In this document: in pieces, positions 23,681-30,418 of the stretch | Layout: each line of letters begins with the position of its first letter | How positions within the stretch are numbered: the first letter of the stretch is position 1 | From: Bacillota bacterium | GTDB lineage: Bacteria > Bacillota_I > Bacilli_A > Erysipelotrichales > Erysipelotrichaceae | DNA: 35,400 nt | Direction: 5' to 3' | NCBI GenBank assembly: GCA_023388535.1 | Contig: JAEWFZ010000047.1 | Location: forward strand, 1 to 35,400 | Position numbers and translations under genes: made by a program | The notes under the pieces: model-generated | What the model was told of the DNA's origin: nothing | What the model saw: the letters and a program-made list of their open reading frames with translations, nothing else | Databases searched by the model: none

Positions 23681-23702
23681 GGGCTCCGCAGAGCCCTTTT
23701 TT
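23681..23702 (+). terminator. Terminator after the PadR operon
   Basis: GGGCTC, loop CGCA, GAGCCC (23681-23696), then six T residues. It closes a 195-nt untranslated stretch in which I see no gene. Confidence 0.9.
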
Positions 23703-23707
23703 GTTTC

Positions 23708-23729
23708 TCTAATCATTCTTTAATTGTTA
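23708..23729 (+). promoter_or_regulatory. Response-regulator boxes at its own promoter
   Basis: Two head-to-tail 11-bp units, TCTAATCATTC (23708-23718) and TTTAATTGTTA (23719-23729), end 5 nt before the -10 box TATAAT (23735-23740). The same pattern and spacing occur at the PepSY promoter. Confidence 0.55.
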
Positions 23730-23734
23730 AATAG

Positions 23735-23740
23735 TATAAT
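23735..23740 (+). promoter_or_regulatory. -10 box of the two-component operon
   Basis: Consensus TATAAT with no good -35, which fits activator dependence. The start point would be near 23747, giving a leader of only about 12 nt. Confidence 0.5.
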
Positions 23741-23758
23741 GAAAATGAGGTAATGACG

Positions 23759-24430
23759 ATGAGAGTATTAATTGCAGAAGATGAAATAGACTTAAACGAT
23801 ATTATTACCAAGAAACTGACTCGAGAAGGTTATGTCGTAGATCAATGTTTTGATGGTGAAGAAGCTTTAGAGTTGTTGGATTTGTATCGTTATGAAGTTT
23901 TAATTTTAGATATTATGATGCCGAAAGTCGATGGTTATCGGGTACTGGAAAAATTGCGTAATCGCGGTGATAGTACACCGGTAATATTTTTGACTGCCAA
24001 AGATTCAGTTGAAGACCGAGTTAAAGGACTTGATTTAGGGGCTAATGACTACCTGGTTAAACCTTTTTCTTTAGATGAATTATTGGCTCGATTAAGAGCA
24101 TTGACGCGTACTTCTTTTGGTGTGGTGAGCAATGTTTTGGAAGTGGCGGATTTATCTTTGGATGTTGTAACTCAGGTGGTAAAACGCGCCGGCAAAGAGA
24201 TTGAACTAACCGCCAAAGAATACCTGCTTTTACAATACTTAATGGCGAATAAAGGGATAACTTTGTCGCGTGAACGAATTGAGAATCATATTTGGAACTT
24301 TGATTATGAAGGCGGAACAAATGTAGTTGATGTCTATATTTCCTATCTTCGAAAAAAAATAGATGAAAATCATTCACTTAAACTAATACATACAGTGCGC
24401 GGACGTGGGTATGTTATTAAGGAAGATTAA
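23759..24430 (+). CDS. OmpR/PhoB-family response regulator
   Basis: A 223-residue DNA-binding response regulator. Receiver domain: acidic pair Glu7/Asp8, phospho-accepting Asp51 in LILDIMMP, Thr79 and Lys101 (LVKPF). The C-terminal winged helix ends with VDVYISYLRKKID and VRGRGYVI, the OmpR class. The ATG at 23759 is preferred over one two codons earlier because GAGG (23747-23750) is then 8 nt away. It is 3 nt upstream of the kinase gene. It probably binds the 11-bp direct repeats at its own and the PepSY promoter. Confidence 0.95.
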   Translation: MRVLIAEDEIDLNDIITKKLTREGYVVDQCFDGEEALELLDLYRYEVLILDIMMPKVDGYRVLEKLRNRGDSTPVIFLTAKDSVEDRVKGLDLGANDYLVKPFSLDELLARLRALTRTSFGVVSNVLEVADLSLDVVTQVVKRAGKEIELTAKEYLLLQYLMANKGITLSRERIENHIWNFDYEGGTNVVDVYISYLRKKIDENHSLKLIHTVRGRGYVIKED

Positions 24431-24433
24431 ATC

Positions 24434-25855
24434 ATGCGTAATTTATCTATCCGTACCAAGATAACCCTTTGGTTTACCTTGGCACTAATTGTGGTTGTTT
24501 CTTTTACTTATTTTTTAGTGTTGTCGGTGAGCCATCAAATCATTGCTAAAACAATAAAAGATAGCTTAGTAGAAGTGGTTACTTTAAATAGTAATGAGAT
24601 TCGCTTCGTTGAGCTTGATCAAGATAAGTCGACTATGTTTGGGGTCGATCATTTCATCGATTTTGAGACAGGCAGTTTAGCCATTGACGAAGATTTCTTA
24701 AATGAAGTTAACGGTGTTTTTAGTTCGTTATACGACGCTACCGGAGTTTTACATTATGGCGAAAATCCACTGGTTCGTTTGCTTGATCATTATCCTTTAT
24801 CTAATTCTTTACGAACTTTGAAATTGCCGGAAGCTTCTTATTATGTTTATGATATGCCTTTGTCAAAAGATGGTTTGGAAGGTTTATGGTTGCGTGGGGT
24901 GGTTTCGGTCAATCAAGGCGAATTTGAAATCAGTAAAGTGATTACCAACTCGTTATTATTTTTGCCGATTTTGGTTGTTTTCGCTGCGGTTGGTGGATAT
25001 TGGTTAGCTAAGTCATCGTTGAAACCATTAGAAACGATGAGTGCAGCGGCTAAAGAAATATCAAATACCGAAAATCTGACAAAACGTATTGAATTAGACG
25101 ATCGAGACGATGAAGTCCACCAACTTGCTCATAGTTTTAATCAGATGATGGAGAAATTAGAAACTTCTTTTAAACAACAACAACAATTCACGAGCGATGT
25201 TTCTCATGAACTAAGAACACCCATGTCGGTTATCATGGCACAAACGGAATATACCCTGGAGGAAGAACGCAGTACTGAGGAATATCTTGAAGCTCTAAAC
25301 ACGATAAAACGACAAGGCCAGCGCATGACGCGATTAATCAATGATATGTTGCAGTTTACTCGCCTCGATAGCAATTCTGAGAAAATAACGATGGAAACGA
25401 TCGATTTGAGTAAAATGTTAAATTCCATCTGTGAGGATATGGCCTTATTACGAGTTAACGATATAAGTCTCAACTATTCGCTCATCGATAATGTATTCAT
25501 CGAGGGTAATTATGATTTAATGACTATGGCCATCACCAATCTTATTAATAATGCGTATCGTTATGGTAAAGCTAAAGGAAATATTTGGGTGGCTTTAAGT
25601 CAAGAAGATAATAAAGTAGAAATTTCTATTAAAGATGATGGCCGTGGTATGGCCAACGAAGAATTAGAAAAAATCTTTGAAAGATTCTATAAGACGGATG
25701 ATTCTCGCGCTTCAACCGGCACTGGTCTAGGGCTTGCTTTAGTTAAATCAATAATAGATTTTCATAAAGGCTCAATTACGGTAACGTCGCAACTTGGGGT
25801 GGGGACTAAATTTACAATTCATTTAGTTTCTAATGAAAATTTAATCTTGCTCTAA
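24434..25855 (+). CDS. Membrane sensor histidine kinase
   Basis: A 473-residue kinase: TM1 (about 10-33), an extracytoplasmic sensor of about 135 residues without recognised domain, TM2 (about 172-193), HAMP (about 195-245), the HisKA box with His258 in VSHELRTPMSV, and an ATPase with NLINNAYRYG, DDGRGMANEELEKIFERFYK and GTGLGLALVKS. It should phosphorylate the adjacent response regulator. The signal is unknown; kinases next to PepSY proteins often act in envelope stress. Its stop lies within the direct repeats of the next promoter. Confidence 0.95.
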   Translation: MRNLSIRTKITLWFTLALIVVVSFTYFLVLSVSHQIIAKTIKDSLVEVVTLNSNEIRFVELDQDKSTMFGVDHFIDFETGSLAIDEDFLNEVNGVFSSLYDATGVLHYGENPLVRLLDHYPLSNSLRTLKLPEASYYVYDMPLSKDGLEGLWLRGVVSVNQGEFEISKVITNSLLFLPILVVFAAVGGYWLAKSSLKPLETMSAAAKEISNTENLTKRIELDDRDDEVHQLAHSFNQMMEKLETSFKQQQQFTSDVSHELRTPMSVIMAQTEYTLEEERSTEEYLEALNTIKRQGQRMTRLINDMLQFTRLDSNSEKITMETIDLSKMLNSICEDMALLRVNDISLNYSLIDNVFIEGNYDLMTMAITNLINNAYRYGKAKGNIWVALSQEDNKVEISIKDDGRGMANEELEKIFERFYKTDDSRASTGTGLGLALVKSIIDFHKGSITVTSQLGVGTKFTIHLVSNENLILL

Positions 25856-25872
25856 TCTTGGTTTAATGTTCA
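25840..25872 (+). promoter_or_regulatory. Three 11-bp response-regulator boxes at the PepSY promoter
   Basis: TTTAATCTTGC (25840-25850), TCTAATCTTGG (25851-25861) and TTTAATGTTCA (25862-25872) are head-to-tail copies with few mismatches and one helical turn apart, the arrangement bound by OmpR/PhoB dimers. They replace the -35 region; the -10 box TATACT (25878-25883) is 5 nt downstream. Confidence 0.7.
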
Positions 25873-25911
25873 AGTTTTATACTTAAACTGAACTTAAGAG
25901 AGGTATGAATT

Positions 25912-27063
25912 ATGATAAACAAGTTAAAAAATAGATTTGAAACACCTTCAAAAGCACTTACGACCGTTCTAGTAATGGGTTTACTAGCTTTATTTGTTGG
26001 GTTTAGTGTTTTCTTTGGTGCTAAAACCTTAGCTGAAAGCTCTGCTATTGGGGTCATTAATGCTCAAAACTTCGCGTATGCGGATGCTGGTGTAGATGCA
26101 ACGGTTGTCACTAAAACGGAAACTGAATTTGAGTTTCAGAACGGACAATTTGTTTACGATGTAGAGTTTGAATCTAACGGTATTAAGTATGAATATGCGC
26201 TGCGCGCAAAAGATGGCTTAATTCTTCGCAGAAACTCTAAATTTGAGTCAGGAAAAGATAAACAATTAGCCACTTCTACAACAAACGAAGAAGCCAAAGC
26301 GGTGGCTTTCAAGGATGCTGGAGTTACTGCTTCGGATGTAACGATTACCCGTGAAGTCTTATATCGAGGCGATAATGCATTAGTGTATAAGATTAAATTC
26401 CATACTACTAAAAATCGCTATCTCTATAAGATCGATGTAAACAATCTAACAATTCTTGATAAAGAAATAAATGATTTGACGATGTTCTCAAAACCACAAG
26501 ATAGAGACCAAGAACATAAACCGGTAGAAACCCTCGTAGAGACTGGTATTGAAACCAGTACTGAAACACCGATAGTTAATCGCAAAATTCAAGTCGATGA
26601 TGCTAAAAAAATGGCCTTGGCCGATGCACAAGAGACCTACCAGAGTGTAAGATTTACAGAAGTCGATGTTGAACAGGAAGATGGTTATAAAAAAATTGAG
26701 GTTAAGTTTATAACAAAAACACATCGCTATGAGTATGAATTTAATCAAGAAACCGGCGCTATGATTAAACGTCATGTTTATCAACGAGCCCAAACTTCGA
26801 TGCCAAATCAAAACCAGAACCAACACCAACACCAAAATCAACATCAACAAAATAAAGAGTATATTGGTGTAGCAAGAGCTAAACAAATCGCACTTACTCA
26901 TGCTAAGTTACCCGCAAATCAAGTTAAATTTGTTAAATCGAAACTGGATAAAGAGGATGGAGTAATGCAATATGAGATTGAGTTTGTCCATAAGGGATTG
27001 AAATATGAGTATGAGATTGATGCTAAATCCGGTGCGGTTCTAGAAGTAGAAATTGACGACTAA
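25912..27063 (+). CDS. Membrane-anchored protein with four PepSY-like repeats
   Basis: A 383-residue protein with a basic N-terminus and one transmembrane helix (about 19-42), then an extracytoplasmic part. Four PepSY-like units of about 60 residues can be aligned, near 44-107, 123-187, 226-287 and 321-383; each has an alanine-rich helix (AxxxAxxxAG-like) followed by strands ending in a (K/R)YxYxI-like strand and a DGxI/SGAV turn. An Asn/Gln/His-rich linker (about 300-318) separates units three and four. PepSY domains are often placed beside two-component systems and are thought to modulate secreted proteases or envelope sensors. GAGAGG precedes the ATG; own promoter with response-regulator boxes. 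Confidence 0.85.
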   Translation: MINKLKNRFETPSKALTTVLVMGLLALFVGFSVFFGAKTLAESSAIGVINAQNFAYADAGVDATVVTKTETEFEFQNGQFVYDVEFESNGIKYEYALRAKDGLILRRNSKFESGKDKQLATSTTNEEAKAVAFKDAGVTASDVTITREVLYRGDNALVYKIKFHTTKNRYLYKIDVNNLTILDKEINDLTMFSKPQDRDQEHKPVETLVETGIETSTETPIVNRKIQVDDAKKMALADAQETYQSVRFTEVDVEQEDGYKKIEVKFITKTHRYEYEFNQETGAMIKRHVYQRAQTSMPNQNQNQHQHQNQHQQNKEYIGVARAKQIALTHAKLPANQVKFVKSKLDKEDGVMQYEIEFVHKGLKYEYEIDAKSGAVLEVEIDD

Positions 27064-27084
27064 GACTAATCAATAAATAGAAAG

Positions 27085-27134
27085 AAAACTGTAATGTAAG
27101 GACTGAACAAATTAGTAACTCATTACAGTTTTTA
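27085..27134 (+). terminator. Terminator after the PepSY gene
   Basis: AAAACTGTAATG (27085-27096) and CATTACAGTTTT (27121-27132) pair perfectly over 12 bp with a 24-nt loop, followed by further T/A residues. Confidence 0.75.
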
Positions 27135-27183
27135 AATGTAACTTTTTAGCGATTATTACTAATACAATGCAGTAGGTTCTGGT

Positions 27184-27212
27184 TTGGGTATTGTTGTCGA
27201 ATAAGGTATAAT
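27184..27212 (+). promoter_or_regulatory. Promoter of the LytS-like gene
   Basis: TTGGGT (27184-27189) and consensus TATAAT (27207-27212) with 17-nt spacing. Confidence 0.6.
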
Positions 27213-27236
27213 TTAATTGATTTAGAAAGAGTAATT

Positions 27237-28856
27237 ATGAAACCTAGTGAATTTCAAAAAAATACCAGAAAACGATTTTCTCAATTAACTTTATTCATTT
27301 TGATTGCGTTTTTGTTTGTCTATAATTTGTTTTTTTGGATCTATACTTATAAGGTTCAGGAAAATAAGATAAATCAAGTTCAGGTTAATTTAATTGACCA
27401 ACTCGATAAAGTTTCTCAACAAAATAATGAAATTTTAAGAAACGAAGTCTTTTACCAGAACGTTTTGGATGTATTGAATAAAAGAAGTAATGAAGAAACA
27501 TTATTTGCTAACTTAAATAAAACTATATCTGATAGCGATTATCGGTTCAATCTTTTGCTTTTTGATAAAGAAGGTGATTATCTTACGGGTAATAATCCTG
27601 AAGAACATTTAACTTCTTCGTTTTTGTTAAAAGCAATGTTAGAAAATTATACGCAGGAATTGAGAATCTTAAGAACCACAGAAGACGAAAACTATTTAAT
27701 CTCTACTCAGAAGATTAATCAGGATGAAGCTGTGGTTGGGTATGTTGTTTTTGTTATCAACGCCTATGATGTTAAAGATCATTTAGGTCAGCAAGAAGCA
27801 CATTATGCTATAACTTCACGCGATCGTTTTTCGTTCATTGTTTCTGATCGTAAATTCGTATCAAAAGATTTTAATATGTTGAATAAGGATTTAACTCAAC
27901 CCTCAGCTAGAATTGAAGATCAAGAATATAATTCTAAAATGATTGAGTATAACGAGAACATTTTATTATTTGGTTTTATCTCTTCTCAAGACTTTTTGAT
28001 ACTCAATTTAATTACATCGTTTTTATTATTGATTGTCGGAGTAGTATTGATTTATTCGTTTAGAAAGGCCTCTCATCGCATCGTTTCGTTGGATGCGGAT
28101 TCCATTGAAGAATTAACCGATCAAATGGAAGAAGTAGTAAAAGACCAACGATTGAGTCTGGATGTCTCATCAAACGATGAAATTGAAGAGATATCTGATC
28201 AGATTAATGAATTGATAAGAGATCTAGAAACTCGCCATAGCGAAGATCTTGAATTGGTTATTTTAGATCATAAAGCTGAACTAAAACAATTAATGAAAAC
28301 GCTCAATCCAAGTTTTCTTTCTGATTCGCTTAATTTGATTCAAGAAAAAATGAAGATTGACCATGACTTGTCTAACGAATTGATAAATCAATTACTAGAA
28401 GTCGTGGAATATAACTTAAGTGATCAGGATTTGGTTACTTTAGAAGAAGAGTTAAGATATTTGGATAGCTATTTATCGGTTTTAAAAGTTTTATATGTGG
28501 ATAAATTGAGCTTTGAATTTATCAATCATCTACAAAGTCTTAAAGTGCTCGTACCGCATTTGTTGTTACAACCGTTAATAGAAAATGCGATTCGATATGG
28601 TTTCTCGGAAAGAAGAAAACTATCGATTCAGTTAAAATTTTATGAAGATGAAGAAAGTATTTATATTGTTGTATTGGATGATGGTCCAGGCATCAGCGCG
28701 ACAGCCATCGCTGCCTCAAAAGAACCAAGTACTCGGGGTATTTATACTTCCCGCCGTAAGTTAGAATTATTTGATGCGCAGAGTCATTTTGATATAAGCG
28801 CAAGTCATCCGATGGGGACTTTAGTAACATTAAAATTCAAAAAACAATTTAAATAA
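27237..28856 (+). CDS. LytS/YesM-like sensor protein with missing phosphoacceptor His
   Basis: A 539-residue protein: TM1 (about 17-38), an extracytoplasmic sensor of about 210 residues, TM2 (about 251-272), a HAMP-like linker, then the His_kinase domain of the LytS/YesM class. The usual motif NPHFLFNxLN reads NPSFLSDSLN, so the phospho-accepting His is Ser359. The ATP part keeps its N-box (LLLQPLIENAIRYG) and DDGPGI, but the final glycine box (GIGLxN-like) is degraded to RGIYTSRRKLEL. No LytTR or AraC-type response regulator follows. It is therefore probably a pseudokinase, acting as a sensor or partner, or a decaying gene; the frame is intact and has its own promoter. Confidence 0.75.
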   Translation: MKPSEFQKNTRKRFSQLTLFILIAFLFVYNLFFWIYTYKVQENKINQVQVNLIDQLDKVSQQNNEILRNEVFYQNVLDVLNKRSNEETLFANLNKTISDSDYRFNLLLFDKEGDYLTGNNPEEHLTSSFLLKAMLENYTQELRILRTTEDENYLISTQKINQDEAVVGYVVFVINAYDVKDHLGQQEAHYAITSRDRFSFIVSDRKFVSKDFNMLNKDLTQPSARIEDQEYNSKMIEYNENILLFGFISSQDFLILNLITSFLLLIVGVVLIYSFRKASHRIVSLDADSIEELTDQMEEVVKDQRLSLDVSSNDEIEEISDQINELIRDLETRHSEDLELVILDHKAELKQLMKTLNPSFLSDSLNLIQEKMKIDHDLSNELINQLLEVVEYNLSDQDLVTLEEELRYLDSYLSVLKVLYVDKLSFEFINHLQSLKVLVPHLLLQPLIENAIRYGFSERRKLSIQLKFYEDEESIYIVVLDDGPGISATAIAASKEPSTRGIYTSRRKLELFDAQSHFDISASHPMGTLVTLKFKKQFK

Positions 28857-28913
28857 TAAAGATTAATATAGATAGACTAAGTTTTGGGTTAATAGAAAGT
28901 AGGAGGTGAAGGC

Positions 28914-29588
28914 ATGATAGATAATTTACCTTTTCAATTAGAATTAGTTTTTAGAATATTTCTGGCTATGTTGTCCGGTGTGATGATTGGTTTGGAGCGC
29001 GAAAATCGTAATAAAGATGCGGGGATTAAAACCCATGCTTTGGTGGCGATTGGTGCGGCTATTTCCATGATAATTAGTAAATATGGTTTCTATGATCGTC
29101 CAGGTGGTGATGGTGCTCGTTTAGCGGCTCAAGTAATTTCTGGAATCGGTTTTATTGGTGCTGGCGTCATCTTCGTTAAGCGCGATGTTATCATTCGTGG
29201 ACTTACAACTGCTGCCGGGCTTTGGGTTACCGCAGCTATCGCTCTTGCTACGGGTGCCGGTATGTATTTTATTTCGATACTTAGTACTTTTTTAGTGGTT
29301 ATATTTAACTATGGCATGTACAGTGAAAATGTCAGTATAAGAAAACCTAAGGAAGCCACATTAAGATTAATATATAAAGACAGGGTGCGTACGACCCATA
29401 TCTTGAAGACGCTAACGGATTTAAATATCAGAATTATTCATGAGAAGATATTTCATGATTTCGAGAATAATATAACTCAATTGGATGTTGATATTGAAAT
29501 GCCTCAAGATATGACGGTACGACAACTTCAAAAAATTGCCGGATCATTTGATGATTTAACAAGTTTTGAGTGTGCGGTTTATGAATAG
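28914..29588 (+). CDS. MgtC/SapB-family membrane protein
   Basis: A 224-residue protein with an N-terminal membrane domain of four or five helices and a C-terminal soluble domain. RIFLAMLSGVMIGLERENRNKDAGIKTHALVAIGAA, then SGIGFIGAGVIF and RGLTTAAGLWVTAAIALATGAG, are the MgtC family core. MgtC proteins are linked to magnesium limitation and survival in low Mg2+, in some species through inhibition of the F-ATPase; the exact role outside pathogens is open. TAGGAGGTG precedes the start. No magnesium riboswitch is apparent in the 57-nt gap upstream. Confidence 0.9.
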   Translation: MIDNLPFQLELVFRIFLAMLSGVMIGLERENRNKDAGIKTHALVAIGAAISMIISKYGFYDRPGGDGARLAAQVISGIGFIGAGVIFVKRDVIIRGLTTAAGLWVTAAIALATGAGMYFISILSTFLVVIFNYGMYSENVSIRKPKEATLRLIYKDRVRTTHILKTLTDLNIRIIHEKIFHDFENNITQLDVDIEMPQDMTVRQLQKIAGSFDDLTSFECAVYE

Positions 29589-29611
29589 AAATTATCTTGT
29601 AGGGGGATTTT

Positions 29612-30373
29612 GTGAAAATAGTTGGTTGTGACTATGATGGTACTTTATTTTTTCATAAGGACTTAGATGTAAAGGATATTCAAGCGATACATGATTTCAG
29701 AGCTGCAGGTAATTTGTTTGGTTTAGTTACAGGTCGCTCGCTAAGTTGGATTTTAGGTGAAATGCTTCATTATGGTATTGAGTATGATTTTTTGGTGCTC
29801 ACAAATGGTGGTTTTGCTTTAGATAAAGATTTAAATGAAATTTATCGCCTAGATATTGCTGCGGAAGATGCAGAAAAGCTTATTGAATGGTTGCTTGCTG
29901 GTAAACATGCTTTTTCAGTAAGTGATGGGATTGGTTATTATAATAGTAATACGAGTAGTTCATATCCTTATGGTTTTCGAAAGCCAATTGGTAAGAAATC
30001 CTATGAATTAAATGAGATTATGGAACAAAGAATTTATAATAAGTTTGTTATCTTAGGTATGAAAAATGAAACCTCTAAAGATAGTTTTGAGAGTCTTGTA
30101 GAAAAATTTACTGGTAAGATAAATTTTCATTTTAATCAGGATACTTTGGATATTAGTTCTCCACTAGCGTCTAAAGAATATGGTATGAAGCGTATTGGCG
30201 AACTATTTGTTAGCGATGATATATATGTTATTGGTGATAGTTTTAATGATGTTGGAATGTTGAAAGAGTTTGTTGGATTTGCTATGGAGAGTGGTTCTAA
30301 AGAGGCTAAAGCGGTTGCTGATTATACTGTTGAAAGTGTTGCTGAAGCGTTGGGGATAATAGAGGAGCTTTAG
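29612..30373 (+). CDS. HAD-IIB (Cof-like) phosphatase
   Basis: A 253-residue HAD hydrolase starting at GTG behind TAGGGGG. Motif I DYDGT (7-11), LVTGRS (motif II), a IIB cap, Lys and GDSFNDVGML (motif IV) are all present, so it should be active; the substrate is unknown, most likely a phosphorylated sugar. Only about 27 % visual similarity is expected to the other HAD protein at 20400, and the two are not an obvious recent duplicate. 23 nt downstream of the mgtC-like gene, possibly cotranscribed. Confidence 0.85.
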   Translation: MKIVGCDYDGTLFFHKDLDVKDIQAIHDFRAAGNLFGLVTGRSLSWILGEMLHYGIEYDFLVLTNGGFALDKDLNEIYRLDIAAEDAEKLIEWLLAGKHAFSVSDGIGYYNSNTSSSYPYGFRKPIGKKSYELNEIMEQRIYNKFVILGMKNETSKDSFESLVEKFTGKINFHFNQDTLDISSPLASKEYGMKRIGELFVSDDIYVIGDSFNDVGMLKEFVGFAMESGSKEAKAVADYTVESVAEALGIIEEL

Positions 30374-30418
30374 AGATAGCAAATAGTTTTTTATCTGCAG
30401 AATATTGAAAGGAATAAA

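Noticed and set aside
23591..23734. Open frame of 47 codons starting at ATG 23591 in the gap after the DUF4097 gene
   Set aside because: The AGGA is too close to the ATG, the frame runs through a strong terminator hairpin (23681-23702) and ends in the next promoter. Composition looks noncoding.
26810..26855. CAACAC-rich tract as low-complexity noncoding DNA
   Set aside because: It is the in-frame Asn/Gln/His-rich linker of the PepSY protein.
28857..28913. Magnesium riboswitch upstream of the mgtC-like gene
   Set aside because: The gap is only 57 nt, too short for known Mg2+ riboswitches, and no terminator hairpin is visible.
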